From Pantoea nemavictus (GTDB taxonomy: Bacteria; Pseudomonadota; Gammaproteobacteria; Enterobacterales; Enterobacteriaceae), in contig NZ_JBBGZW010000001.1 in the NCBI RefSeq assembly GCF_037479095.1, positions 744,001-808,000 on the forward strand: 64,000 nt of DNA. The letters run 5' to 3'. The notes under the pieces were generated by a model. The model had not been told where the DNA came from and searched no databases. It was given only the letters and a program-made list of their open reading frames with translations. The first letter of the stretch is position 1. Every line of letters starts with the position of its first letter. The position numbers and the translations under genes are program-made. Positions 9,399-17,976 of the stretch are shown here, piece by piece.

Positions 9399-11353
9399 GC
9401 CAGCTCCTCGCGTTGCGCTTTTTTACGCGAGCGATAGCGCGGATCGAACAAACAGAATAAGCCGCCGACCGCCATAAACACCCCGCCGTACCAGATCCAG
9501 CGCACAAAAGGTTTGTAGTAAATGCGTACTGCCCACGAGCCGTCATCCAGCTCTTCTCCGAGTGCCGCATAAAGATCGCGCGTGAAACCTCCGCTGATCG
9601 CCGCTTCGGTCATCATGGTACGCGCGGCTGCATAGAAGCGTTTCTCCGCCTGCATCACCGCTTCCGGCTTGCCGTTGCGCGTCACTTCAATAATCGCCTC
9701 ACCGCCGCTGTAGTTCGGGCCCTGCAGGTTACGAACGCCATGGAAAATGAAGTGATAACTGTGAATATCGACGCTATCACCGGCCTTCATGCGTACATCA
9801 CGCTCAACACTGTATTGGGTGCTAAACGCGATACCCACCACCGTCACCGCCACGCCAAGATGGCCCAGCACCATGCCCCAATGGCTGCGCGTCAGATGGC
9901 GCAGGCCTTTGAAGAAGGAGTGACGATGGGTGGCGCGCTCGTGCAGCTCCATCAATGTCAGCATGATCACCCAGATAGACATCAGCAGCCCGATCACCGT
10001 CATTGCTTCGATACGATCCTGCAGCAGCCACGGCAGCGCGATCGAAAGAATCAGCGTGACCAACAAGCCAACGCCAAGGCGTTTCCACAATTTTTGCGGC
10101 TGATCGCGACGCCAACGCACCAGCGGACCAATGCCGAGCATCAGGGCAAACGGCGCCATCAGCCAGGTGAACATGGTATTAAAGAACGGCTCGCCCACCG
10201 AGATACTGCCCAGACCGAGCTGCTTGTGCACCAGCGGTAACAGCGTACCCAGCAACACCACCAGCATCGCCGCAATCAGCAGCACGTTGTTGCCCAGCAG
10301 GAAGGATTCGCGTGACCAGATTTCACTCTGCACGCGGCTGCGCACCTGACCACCTTTCAACGCGTACAGCAGCAGCGAACTGCCAATCACGATCACCAGG
10401 AACGCGAGAATAAACATGCCGCGCGCCGGGTCGGACGCGAACGAGTGCACCGAAACCAGCACGCCAGAACGCACGAGGAAAGTGCCGAGCAGACTTAACG
10501 AGAACGCGGTAATCGCCAGCAGCACCGTCCACGACTTAAAGCTGCCGCGTTTTTCCGTCACCGCCAGCGAGTGCATCAGCGCCGTGCCGGCCAGCCACGG
10601 CATAAAGGAGGCGTTTTCGACCGGATCCCAGAACCACCAGCCGCCCCAGCCGAGTTCGTAATAGGCCCATGCGGAACCGAGCACGATGCCAATGGTCAGA
10701 AACACCCATGCAGCGGTGGTCCACGGACGTGACCAGCGCGCCCATGCGGTATCCAGTCGACCAGCCATCAGAGAAGCGATAGCAAAAGCGAACGCCACCG
10801 AGAAGCCAACGTATCCCATATACAGCAGCGGTGGATGGAAGATCAGCCCGATATCCTGCAACATCGGGTTGAGATCGCGCCCATCAATCGGGAAGTTTGG
10901 CAAAGTACGGGTAAACGGATTCGAGGTGAGGATGATAAACAGCAGGAAACCGAGGTTAATCATGCCCATCACCGCCAGCACGCGTGCCAGCGCATCCTGC
11001 GGCATACCGCGACTGAAAATCGCCACCGCCAGCGTCCAGGTACTTAGCAGCAGCACCCACAGCAGCAGTGAACCTTCGTGCGCGCCCCAGGTTGCAGCGA
11101 TGCGATAGTAAACCGGCAACAAGGTGTTGGAGTTGGTGGCGACATAGCCGACGGTGAAATCATTTACGATAAAAGCGTGAACCAGTACCAGGAAGGCGGC
11201 AGCGACGCAGGCGAACATGCCCCACGTCAGCGGACGCGCCATCGCCATCAATCGCGCATCCTGACGCGCAGCGCCCCACAGCGGATAAACACTCAGCAGT
11301 AGCGCCAGCCCTAGCGCCAGGCACAGCAAGAAGCTGCCAATTTCCGGCATCAT
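9395..11353 (-). CDS. ccmF: Cytochrome c heme lyase subunit CcmF
   Basis: A 652-residue polytopic membrane protein that joins heme from holo-CcmE to apocytochrome c. The tryptophan-rich heme-handling WWD motif is visible as [19 protein letters not shown] near residues 225-243, and the conserved start MMPEIG matches the family. E. coli CcmF is of similar length (about 647). Overlapping ATGA junctions on both sides show tight translational coupling in the operon. Confidence 0.95.
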   Translation of the reverse strand: MMPEIGSFLLCLALGLALLLSVYPLWGAARQDARLMAMARPLTWGMFACVAAAFLVLVHAFIVNDFTVGYVATNSNTLLPVYYRIAATWGAHEGSLLLWVLLLSTWTLAVAIFSRGMPQDALARVLAVMGMINLGFLLFIILTSNPFTRTLPNFPIDGRDLNPMLQDIGLIFHPPLLYMGYVGFSVAFAFAIASLMAGRLDTAWARWSRPWTTAAWVFLTIGIVLGSAWAYYELGWGGWWFWDPVENASFMPWLAGTALMHSLAVTEKRGSFKSWTVLLAITAFSLSLLGTFLVRSGVLVSVHSFASDPARGMFILAFLVIVIGSSLLLYALKGGQVRSRVQSEIWSRESFLLGNNVLLIAAMLVVLLGTLLPLVHKQLGLGSISVGEPFFNTMFTWLMAPFALMLGIGPLVRWRRDQPQKLWKRLGVGLLVTLILSIALPWLLQDRIEAMTVIGLLMSIWVIMLTLMELHERATHRHSFFKGLRHLTRSHWGMVLGHLGVAVTVVGIAFSTQYSVERDVRMKAGDSVDIHSYHFIFHGVRNLQGPNYSGGEAIIEVTRNGKPEAVMQAEKRFYAAARTMMTEAAISGGFTRDLYAALGEELDDGSWAVRIYYKPFVRWIWYGGVFMAVGGLFCLFDPRYRSRKKAQREELA

Positions 11354-11835
11354 GATTGCGCTCCCGCCTGCTGATAGGCTGCTGCTGGTCCGGTGTGATT
11401 CTTCTTCATCGCGTCTTCAATTTCCGGCGGCGTGTATTTCTCATCGTGCTTGGCCAGCACCTCTTTGGCGTTCACCTGGTTGCCCTCTGCCAGCACACCT
11501 TGCGCGACGACGCCCTGCCCTTCACGGAACAGATCCGGCAGGATGCCTTCGTAACTGACGCTGACCACGCCATTGGCATCATACAGTTTGAAAGAGACCG
11601 CCAGCGTGTTGGGATCGCGCTTGACGCTGCCCGGCATCACCATGCCACCGATGCGCAGACGCTGGCCCGGCTCAGGCTTCTGATGATCTTCGCCCTTGCC
11701 GTAAAGAATTTCACTCGGGGTATAAAACAGGTCGATGTTGGAACGCAGCGCATACATGACCAGCGATGTCGCCAGGCCAAGGCCAATCAACACCGCTAGC
11801 GCGACATACAGGCGGTTACGACGACGGATATTCAC
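11350..11835 (-). CDS. ccmE: Heme chaperone CcmE
   Basis: A 161-residue membrane-anchored periplasmic heme chaperone that binds heme covalently through a histidine and delivers it to CcmF. The N-terminal anchor spans about residues 8-29. The heme-binding histidine lies in [13 protein letters not shown] near residue 130, with the tyrosine four residues later that is conserved in the family. It overlaps ccmF and ccmD by four bases each. Confidence 0.95.
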   Translation of the reverse strand: MNIRRRNRLYVALAVLIGLGLATSLVMYALRSNIDLFYTPSEILYGKGEDHQKPEPGQRLRIGGMVMPGSVKRDPNTLAVSFKLYDANGVVSVSYEGILPDLFREGQGVVAQGVLAEGNQVNAKEVLAKHDEKYTPPEIEDAMKKNHTGPAAAYQQAGAQS

Positions 11836-12065
11836 ACGGATTCTCCCGCTGCTTCACTGGCAGCTTTTTTCGATTTCGCCGCGCGAATGCGGCGCTCCCT
11901 GGCCTGGCGCTGGCGAATATCGGCCAGCAGTCGGCGACGGAACAGCACGGTGTGCAGTACCAGACCGCATAAAGGAATCAAGGTGAGGATGACGGCGAGC
12001 CAGACGTAAAAGGCATAGCCGCCCATGGCAAAGAAATCACTCCATGATGCGAAAGCTGGTGTCAT
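11832..12065 (-). CDS. ccmD: Heme exporter accessory protein CcmD
   Basis: A 77-residue single-pass membrane protein that releases holo-CcmE from the CcmABC transporter. One helix lies at about residues 18-38, followed by a basic cytoplasmic tail rich in Arg, Lys and Ala. The opening [12 protein letters not shown] motif is typical. It sits between ccmC and ccmE with four-base overlaps. Confidence 0.92.
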   Translation of the reverse strand: MTPAFASWSDFFAMGGYAFYVWLAVILTLIPLCGLVLHTVLFRRRLLADIRQRQARERRIRAAKSKKAASEAAGESV

Positions 12066-12802
12066 GACTGGCGTCCTCCCTGTGCGACGTCAATCGCCCA
12101 CGGACGATGGCGCTCGGTAAACAGAATCAGGTTACGCAGGCGCATCAAGGTGAGCGCGCCGAACACCAGCAAATAGCCGAGAATCGACCAGCGCAGCGGG
12201 GTGCGCATGCTTGGGTCAATCGCCTGCTGCAGAATGCCCGAAGAGCCCTGATGCAAGGTGTTCCACCACTGCACCGAAAAGTGAATGATTGGCAGATTAA
12301 CCACGCCAACCAGGATCAAGATCCCCGCAGCACGACCGGCAGTGCGACGATCTTCAAACGAGTGGTAGAGCGCGATGACGCCCATATACAGGAACAGCAG
12401 CACCAGCTCCGATGTCAGACGCGCATCCCAGATCCACCAGGTGCCCCACATCGGTTTACCCCAGGCGGAACCCGTGACGAGCGCGATAAAGGTAAACACG
12501 GCACCGATGGGCGCCATGGCCGCCGACACCAGATCGGCCATCTTCATCTGCCACACCAGGCCGATAAACGCGGCGATTGCCATCGACGCATAGACGCCCA
12601 TCGACCACATCGCCGCGGGCACGTGAATGTACATAATTCGGAAGCTGTTGCCTTGCTGATAATCCGCTGGCGCAAAGCCGAAGCCCCACACCCAACCGAG
12701 CAGCAGCGAAGCAACGCCCAGCACCGCGAACCAGGGAATCAAGCGCCCGCATAGCTGGTAAAGCCGTTCAGGCTTTGCCCACTGATGTAACCATTTCCAC
12801 AT
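12062..12802 (-). CDS. ccmC: Heme exporter subunit CcmC
   Basis: A 246-residue, six-helix membrane protein that loads heme onto CcmE. The tryptophan-rich periplasmic motif reads WGTWWIWDARLTSELVL near residues 115-131, with flanking histidines as expected. I prefer the ATG at 12802 (MWKWLHQW), which matches the E. coli start; an in-frame GTG at 12817 would add five residues. Confidence 0.93.
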   Translation of the reverse strand: MWKWLHQWAKPERLYQLCGRLIPWFAVLGVASLLLGWVWGFGFAPADYQQGNSFRIMYIHVPAAMWSMGVYASMAIAAFIGLVWQMKMADLVSAAMAPIGAVFTFIALVTGSAWGKPMWGTWWIWDARLTSELVLLFLYMGVIALYHSFEDRRTAGRAAGILILVGVVNLPIIHFSVQWWNTLHQGSSGILQQAIDPSMRTPLRWSILGYLLVFGALTLMRLRNLILFTERHRPWAIDVAQGGRQS

Positions 12803-12860
12803 TTTTGCATCGCTCACAATAAACAGAATTCAGGTTTCGGCCGCTCTGGGGCGACACGAA

Positions 12861-13520
12861 TTAATGCAGACTAATACGCAAGGCCGCCGCCGTCGCAAAG
12901 GGCGCTAGCGTGGCGCTTAGCGCCAGCATCGCGCCCAGAATCGCCAGATAACCACCAATCGGCAATCCCATGCCGGCGGCATCAATCGCAGCGCTGGCAA
13001 AAATTAAAACCGGTATCGATAAGGGCAACACCAGCAAACTGAGTAGTACACCGCCGCGGCGCAGCCCAACGGTCAATCCGGTGCCGATTGCACCAAGGAA
13101 ACTCAGCGTTGGCGTACCGAGTAATAGCGTCAGCGCCATGGCGCGCCAGCCGGCAAAATCGAGCGACAGCAGTAATGCAGCCAGCGGTGATAATAAAATC
13201 AACGGCAGACCGGTAATCAGCCAGTGAGCAATCACTTTGCCCAGCACGGTGACCGGTAGCGGCGTCGGCAACAGAAGTAGTTGCTCAAGCGAACCATCAA
13301 GAAAATCATCACGAAACAGCCGTTCCAGCGCCAGCAAGGAGGCCAATAGCGCGGCAACCCACGCGATGCCCGGCGCGATGCGCGCCAGCTGTTGCGGTTC
13401 CGGCCCGATACCTAACGGAAACAGTGTGATAACAATCAGGAAAAACCACAGCGGATTGATCACTTCTGCGCCACTGCGAAAAGCGATTTTTAATTCACGC
13501 TGAATAACCCGGCCAAGCAT
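12861..13520 (-). CDS. ccmB: Heme exporter subunit CcmB
   Basis: A 219-residue, six-helix permease subunit that partners the CcmA ATPase. The N-terminal NPLWFFLIVITLFPLGIGP segment and the LERLFRDDFLDGSLEQL loop are highly conserved. The chosen ATG at 13520 overlaps the ccmA stop (TGATG); a GTG nine bases upstream is less likely. A 58-base gap separates it from ccmC, the only non-overlapping junction in the operon besides ccmI-mlaA. Confidence 0.94.
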   Translation of the reverse strand: MLGRVIQRELKIAFRSGAEVINPLWFFLIVITLFPLGIGPEPQQLARIAPGIAWVAALLASLLALERLFRDDFLDGSLEQLLLLPTPLPVTVLGKVIAHWLITGLPLILLSPLAALLLSLDFAGWRAMALTLLLGTPTLSFLGAIGTGLTVGLRRGGVLLSLLVLPLSIPVLIFASAAIDAAGMGLPIGGYLAILGAMLALSATLAPFATAAALRISLH

Positions 13521-14134
13521 CAAGCCCACTCCGCAGTAAGTCGAATTTTACGCACCCGAGCGTGGCTTGCGGGCAGATCCTGATGCGTAGTCAGAATCAC
13601 CGCCCCACCGTTATCGGCATGTGCGGCGAATCGCGCCATTAATTTTTCTACGCCGCCTTTATCAATGGCGGTCAACGGCTCGTCGAGGATCCACACAGAC
13701 ACCGGGCTGAGCCACAGTCGCGCCAGTGCCACGCGCCGCTGCTGTCCGGCGGAAAGTTGCGCCACCGGCACCTCTTCAAAACCCAGTAAATCCACCTGCT
13801 CAAGGGCGTCAAAAATCGCGTTTTCATCGCTGCCACCATGCCAGAAGCGCAGATTCTCAAGCGGAGAGAGTACCGATTTCACCCCCGGGTGATGACCGAG
13901 ATAGAGCAGATTTTGTTGCCATCTTTCACGCTGTTGCCGAATTGGCCGTGCCTGCCACAAAACTTCGCCCTCTTCTGCGCGGCTTAATCCGGCCAGCAGA
14001 CGCAGTAACGAGGTTTTTCCAGCCCCGTTCGGCCCTTCGATTTGCACAATGTCACCCGGTTGCACACGGAAGCTCAATCCATGAAAAAGCGTTCGCTCAT
14101 CACGAACACATGAAAGATTAATGACTTCGAGCAT
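13520..14134 (-). CDS. ccmA: Heme exporter ATP-binding protein CcmA
   Basis: A 204-residue ABC ATPase and first gene of the ccm operon. It shows Walker [10 protein letters not shown], signature LSAGQQRR and Walker [13 protein letters not shown]. With CcmBCD it powers release of holo-CcmE. The frame extends to 14245, but MLEVINLSC at 14134 is the family start and gives the usual length of about 205. Confidence 0.95.
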   Translation of the reverse strand: MLEVINLSCVRDERTLFHGLSFRVQPGDIVQIEGPNGAGKTSLLRLLAGLSRAEEGEVLWQARPIRQQRERWQQNLLYLGHHPGVKSVLSPLENLRFWHGGSDENAIFDALEQVDLLGFEEVPVAQLSAGQQRRVALARLWLSPVSVWILDEPLTAIDKGGVEKLMARFAAHADNGGAVILTTHQDLPASHARVRKIRLTAEWA

Positions 14135-14377
14135 AGAAGGGAGAATCACAGCAATGAATGAGGCGGCGATAATACCACATTGAATCTGTGGGCCGAAGTC
14201 TGTGAGCTGGCTCCCACTTACCCCAAATGGGGTATTCGTGCGCATCAGATCAATAAATCGCTCAAAAAACCACCTTCGTTAAAACTTCGTTACTCTTAAT
14301 TTGAATCTTCGTAACAAATCGCCCTTGATAAAACCGGCTACGCTTATTACGCATTGGCATTATCACCAGGGGAAAAC

Positions 14378-15292
14378 ATGAAACATTCACCATCGATTTC
14401 AAACAGTGACAACGATGTAGAGAGCGACGAAAAAGATCAGGGCAAGGAGATTGAAGTCGATGAAGATGCCCTGCCCTCGCAGGCGGCGGCGATTCATGAG
14501 GAGATTCGCCACGACGGTGAAAAGGAGTTAGAGCGCGATGGCATGGCGCTGCTTTGGTCTGCGGTGGCGGCGGGACTATCGATGAGCGCCTCGCTGATGG
14601 CGAAAGGCATTTTTCAGGTCCATTTAAAAGGCGTGCCCGGCGCGTTTTTATTGGAGAACCTGGGTTATACCTTTGGTTTTGTCATTGTGATTATGGCGCG
14701 CCAGCAGCTGTTTACCGAGAATACCGTCACCGCCGTTTTGCCGGTGATGCACAAACCTACTGGTAGCAATTTTGCACTGCTGTTGCGTTTATGGTGTGTG
14801 GTGCTGCTCGGCAATCTGATTGGTACTGCGCTCGGCGCATTGGCCTTCAATCATATGCCGATATTTGACGATGCTACCCGTCAGGCTTTTACCGCTATCA
14901 GCGAAAAAGTGATGGTTAATCCACCGAGCGAAATGTTTGCTAATGCAGTGATCTCCGGCTGGATTATCGCCACGATGGTGTGGATGTTCCCGTATGCCGG
15001 CGCGGCGAAAATTGTGGTGATCGTGATGATGACCTGGCTGGTGGCGTTAGGCGATTTGGCGCATATCGTGGTGGGTTCAGTGGAAGTGCTGTATCTGGTG
15101 TTTGCAGGAACGCTGCCGTGGTATGAATTCTTCTGGCCATTTGCCCTGCCAACGCTGCTCGGCAATATCACCGGCGGTACGCTGATTTTTGCGCTGATCA
15201 GCCATGCACAGATTCGTAATGACATGAGTGAAGCGGCGAAAGCCAAAGCACGAGCGGAGCAGAAGCGTAAAGAGAAGCAAAAACAGGCGTGA
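14378..15292 (+). CDS. yfdC: YfdC, formate/nitrite transporter-family membrane protein
   Basis: A 304-residue protein of the FNT channel family with an acidic, charged N-terminal tail (residues 1-60) and a basic C-terminal tail (KAKARAEQKRKEKQKQA). Six membrane helices follow from about residue 60. The substrate of YfdC is not established. The start is the ATG at 14378, preceded by AGGGG at a normal distance; an upstream ATG at 14354 adds eight residues. It reads divergently from ccmA and toward the argW tRNA gene, as in E. coli. Confidence 0.88.
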   Translation: MKHSPSISNSDNDVESDEKDQGKEIEVDEDALPSQAAAIHEEIRHDGEKELERDGMALLWSAVAAGLSMSASLMAKGIFQVHLKGVPGAFLLENLGYTFGFVIVIMARQQLFTENTVTAVLPVMHKPTGSNFALLLRLWCVVLLGNLIGTALGALAFNHMPIFDDATRQAFTAISEKVMVNPPSEMFANAVISGWIIATMVWMFPYAGAAKIVVIVMMTWLVALGDLAHIVVGSVEVLYLVFAGTLPWYEFFWPFALPTLLGNITGGTLIFALISHAQIRNDMSEAAKAKARAEQKRKEKQKQA

Positions 15293-15339
15293 GTTTGGTC
15301 TTAAATTGCTGATAGATTAAGCAAACAAGCTCGGCATAG

Positions 15340-15368
15340 TTAAAATCAGGCGCGCGGTGCGCTATACT
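15340..15368 (+). promoter_or_regulatory. Promoter of tRNA-Arg(CCT)
   Basis: A -10 TATACT at 15363-15368 and a weak -35 TTAAAA at 15340-15345 are 17 bases apart. The GC-rich discriminator that follows (GCGCGCCC) is typical of stringently controlled stable RNA promoters. Confidence 0.6.
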
Positions 15369-15379
15369 GCGCGCCCGGC

Positions 15380-15454
15380 GTCTCCTTAGTTAAATGGATA
15401 TAACGAGCCCCTCCTAAGGGCTAGTTGCAGGTTCGATTCCTGCAGGGGACACCA
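15380..15454 (+). tRNA. argW: tRNA-Arg (CCT)
   Basis: A 75-base cloverleaf including encoded CCA: seven-base acceptor stem GTCTCCT pairing with AGGGGAC, anticodon CCT, and the T-loop GGTTCGATTCC. Sequence and location after yfdC match E. coli argW, a known integration site for prophages and islands. A degraded integrase gene starts about 150 bases downstream. Confidence 0.97.
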
Positions 15455-15605
15455 TATAGCAGTTCGCAACCATCCTTCTACTTTCGTAAAAACCCCATCG
15501 CGCCAAGCGAACACCCAAACAACCGTTCGCCATAGTTCGTTGAAAGCCAGATGATAGCTTGGGTAAATTCTGGATAAATCAATTTTACCACCCGGATTTT
15601 ACTCG

Positions 15606-16884
15606 ATGCTCACCAAAGCAGATATATGCTGCAAAACCCAAAGAGAAGCCTTACAGGCTTGCAGACGGAAATGGACTCTTCCTCTGTGTGCCAGCTTCTG
15701 GAAAGGAGGTCTGGCAGGTACGCTACCAGTTCAACGGGAAAGAGAAAGTACACACCATCGGCCAATATCCGGATATTGGCCCAGCTGATGCCAGAAGCAT
15801 GGCGTTTGAACTGAAGCGCGACTTAGCACTTGGTTCTCAATCCGTCCGTGAAGAAAAAGCAGAATGAAAAGGAGCCTGATTCGTTAGGTTCGATTTTCGA
15901 GGAATGGTATAAGCACAAGAAGCAGGTTTGGTCTGAGAGGTACGCCAGTGAGCTCAGGCGCATATTTGATGATGACATCCTTCCTTATATCGGCAAGATG
16001 CAGATGGATGACATTGAGCCGATGGCTCTGCTGAAGGTGTTGCGGAGGTTCGAGGATCGGGGTGCGATGGAGCGAGCCAATAAAGCACGGCGCCGGTGCG
16101 GTGAAGTTTTCCGTTACGCAGTCGTGACTGGCCGGTGCAAATATAATCCGGCGCCTGACCTGGCTGATGCGATGAAAGGCTATCGCAAACAGAACTACCC
16201 ATTCCTGCCGGCCGACCAGATACCAGCGTTTAACGCTGCTCTCGCCACCTACTCCGGCAGCGTTATTTCCCGTGTTGCTACCCAAATTCTTCAGTACACC
16301 GCCCTACGCACTAAAGAGATGCGTAGCATGCAATGGACAGACGTCGATTTTGAGAACGACCTGATTACGATCGCCGCAGATGTGATGAAGAACCGCAAGG
16401 CACACGTGGTTCCGATGTCGCGTCAGGTTAAGGCGCTGCTTAAATTCCTGCAGCCAATCACATCTAATTCTGCTTTCGTATTTCCGGGTCGCAATGACAA
16501 AGGAAAATCAATCAGCGACGCCGCCGTTCTACTGGTTATTCGCAGGTTGGCTATGAAGGCCTTGCAAGCGGGCATGGATTCCGCCACCAGTTCAGCACCA
16601 TCCTGAACGAGCATGGATGGCCGCATGATGCGATAAAACGACAGTTGGCTCACGTCGATCGCAACAATATCCGCGGCATCTATAACCACGCACAGTACCT
16701 GGAAAGATGCAGGAAGATGATGCAATGGTGGGCGGATTATCTGGAAGGAAATGGGGCGATTGTCGGCCTCTCATCCTCATGCATGGTCGAGATTTCATGC
16801 GTCACCACTCCCACCACTGCAATATCTTTCAGCAGGTCATCCATCAGGAACACGGCATCTTCGGTAATGATGCGACGTGGCTGA
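15606..16884 (+). pseudogene. Tyrosine recombinase (IntS/P4-type integrase), broken by three indels
   Basis: Three frames must be joined to restore an integrase of the P4/IntS type: MLTKAD at 15606, then YAAKPKEKPYRLADGNGLFL with the Arm-DNA-binding domain, then SLGSIFEEWYKHKKQVW core-binding and the TALRTKEMRS arginine, then GHGFRHQFS (HxxR), LAHVD and the YLERC tyrosine near 16700. A two-base loss at about 15624, a one-base gain at about 15834 and a one-base loss at about 16552 explain the shifts. All catalytic residues survive, so the damage looks recent. After the tyrosine the frame stays open to TGA at 16884. Confidence 0.85.
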
Positions 16885-16919
16885 ATCATGATCATCGTCC
16901 ACTCATACATTCCCGACAT
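16737..16919 (-). CDS. Hypothetical small protein, phage-type
   Basis: A 60-residue reading frame (MSGMYEWTMIMIQPRRIITE...) with protein-like composition, two bases after the stop of the next upstream small ORF, which suggests a coupled pair. Its 3' part overlaps the tail of the integrase pseudogene on the other strand. I do not recognise a family. Coding status is uncertain. Confidence 0.4.
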   Translation of the reverse strand: MSGMYEWTMIMIQPRRIITEDAVFLMDDLLKDIAVVGVVTHEISTMHEDERPTIAPFPSR

Positions 16920-16921
16920 GT

Positions 16922-17104
16922 CTAATTGAACACCTGAAATGTGCGCTCATCGCCATCTGTAGTCGAAATATCGCGGAATCTCGTGGTGTGTGTCTCGATC
17001 CAGCTATTGGCTGCGCGAAGCGTGTAATGCCAGTTAAGACGCTCAAGTTCGCTCACAAAGTCCAGCGTGCTGATGATGAAGCGCCCTAATGCATCTCGCT
17101 TCAT
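16922..17104 (-). CDS. Hypothetical small protein, phage-type
   Basis: A 60-residue frame starting MKRDALGRFIISTLDF and containing SELERLNWHYTLRAANSWIE, which reads like a compact helical protein. It lies immediately downstream of a 14-codon ORF and upstream of another small ORF on the same strand, in the tRNA-adjacent island. No function can be given. Confidence 0.5.
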   Translation of the reverse strand: MKRDALGRFIISTLDFVSELERLNWHYTLRAANSWIETHTTRFRDISTTDGDERTFQVFN

Positions 17105-17107
17105 AGC

Positions 17108-17152
17108 CTACTTAAATGCCATCATGATTTCGTAGTCGCGGGGCATGGTCAT
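17108..17152 (-). CDS. Candidate 14-residue leader or micro-ORF
   Basis: MTMPRDYEIMMAFK then stop, ending three bases before the next ORF. A strong AGGGAGGGAG purine tract precedes it, and the second ATG (17146) has ideal spacing to it. It could be a leader peptide coupled to the 60-residue gene, or the Shine-Dalgarno may be chance. Confidence 0.3.
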   Translation of the reverse strand: MTMPRDYEIMMAFK

Positions 17153-17352
17153 CTCCCTCCCTGATAGATACTGTATATAAAGACAGCAATATCGATCGAT
17201 GGAATGGATCAAGGCGGGACGGGAGAGTTTTTTGTAAAGCGATTGGTGGATAACGAATTTTATTTTTCTGACTGCTAGTTTTTTGACAACACGGAAAGGA
17301 TATCTACGTTTAGATAGCAACGCTTGGTTGCCATTACAGGGGATGTAATTGT

Positions 17353-17523
17353 ATGAAAAGAGTTTTTGGTGGGATGCTTATCGTCGTCAGCCTCTTGACG
17401 TTATCAGGATGCCATCACTCAGAGCGACCGATTGGACCGGACGGGCGCCCTAATGTGCAAACCGATCAGCCCATACCGGGCGGTCCAATGAGCAAAGGTC
17501 CGGTTGGGCAACCACAGGCATAA
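17353..17523 (+). CDS. Small putative lipoprotein (56 residues)
   Basis: The ATG at 17353 opens MKRVFGGMLIVVSLLTLSGC, a type II signal peptide with lipobox LSGC at residue 20, followed by a short Pro/Gly-rich mature region (HHSERPIGPDGRPN to GPVGQPQA). A GGGGATG purine-rich stretch precedes it. The mature part is only about 37 residues. It resembles tiny lipoproteins seen on enterobacterial prophages, but I cannot name it. Confidence 0.72.
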   Translation: MKRVFGGMLIVVSLLTLSGCHHSERPIGPDGRPNVQTDQPIPGGPMSKGPVGQPQA

Positions 17524-17544
17524 TTAAATTACAGCAGGCGCTAA

Positions 17545-17736
17545 TCAGTGCTTGCTGACCCCAAAGAGATACATCGCAAGCTCTGGCACACAACTCTTAT
17601 CTGTATCTTCAAACATGCCCGCAAGGTGTTCGACCAGTGTATCATTGGTAATTGGAATTCCCTTTTCCAGCATGAAAATTACCGCCTGGCCAATTACGGT
17701 ACGGGCTACATCAATGGCAAGGTCACAAACTTTAAT
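17545..17736 (-). CDS. Small protein with a non-canonical (ATT) start or a damaged start
   Basis: A 63-codon frame reads IKVCDLAIDVARTVIGQAVI, then FMLEKGIPITNDTLVEHLAG and a C-terminal ...MYLFGVSKH. It looks like a genuine small prophage-type protein with a LEKGIPIT(N/R)xTL helix-turn segment. No ATG, GTG or TTG precedes the conserved part: TAA is in frame upstream, and AAGGAGG lies ten bases before ATT. Either ATT is used or a single-base indel near 17736 disconnected the ATG at 17746-17748. Confidence 0.5.
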   Translation of the reverse strand: MKVCDLAIDVARTVIGQAVIFMLEKGIPITNDTLVEHLAGMFEDTDKSCVPELAMYLFGVSKH

Positions 17737-17759
17737 GTCCGTGCATCCTCCTTTTAAGG

Positions 17760-17976
17760 AGGTTTACCGTACGCCTGCTCTGGAGTAATGGGATAAGAAA
17801 CGGCTCAAATAGTCTAACCTCAGATTTACATCCGCAGCCTGCATGAAGATGGACGCGGTTCTAAGCTGCCCCGTCGCCGGGACTTTTTTCTTAATGTCAG
17901 GGCGATTGATTATGGACGCAATATGTTTGTAAGGGTCAAAAAGTATTACGTACTCTACATATGGCTTAATCCACAG
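17760..17976. other. AT-rich island stretch with no recognised gene
   Basis: The plus strand has a 57-codon stop-free run ending at a TGA near 17987 (…RDFFLNVRAIDYGRNMF…) without a start codon or ribosome site. I do not recognise it and do not call it a gene. Confidence 0.4.

Noticed and set aside
12107..12754. 215-codon antisense frame over ccmC
   Set aside because: Composition (Arg, His, Gln-rich) and lack of ribosome site show a shadow of the high-GC ccmC gene; the same holds for other antisense frames over fadJ, gltX and ligA.
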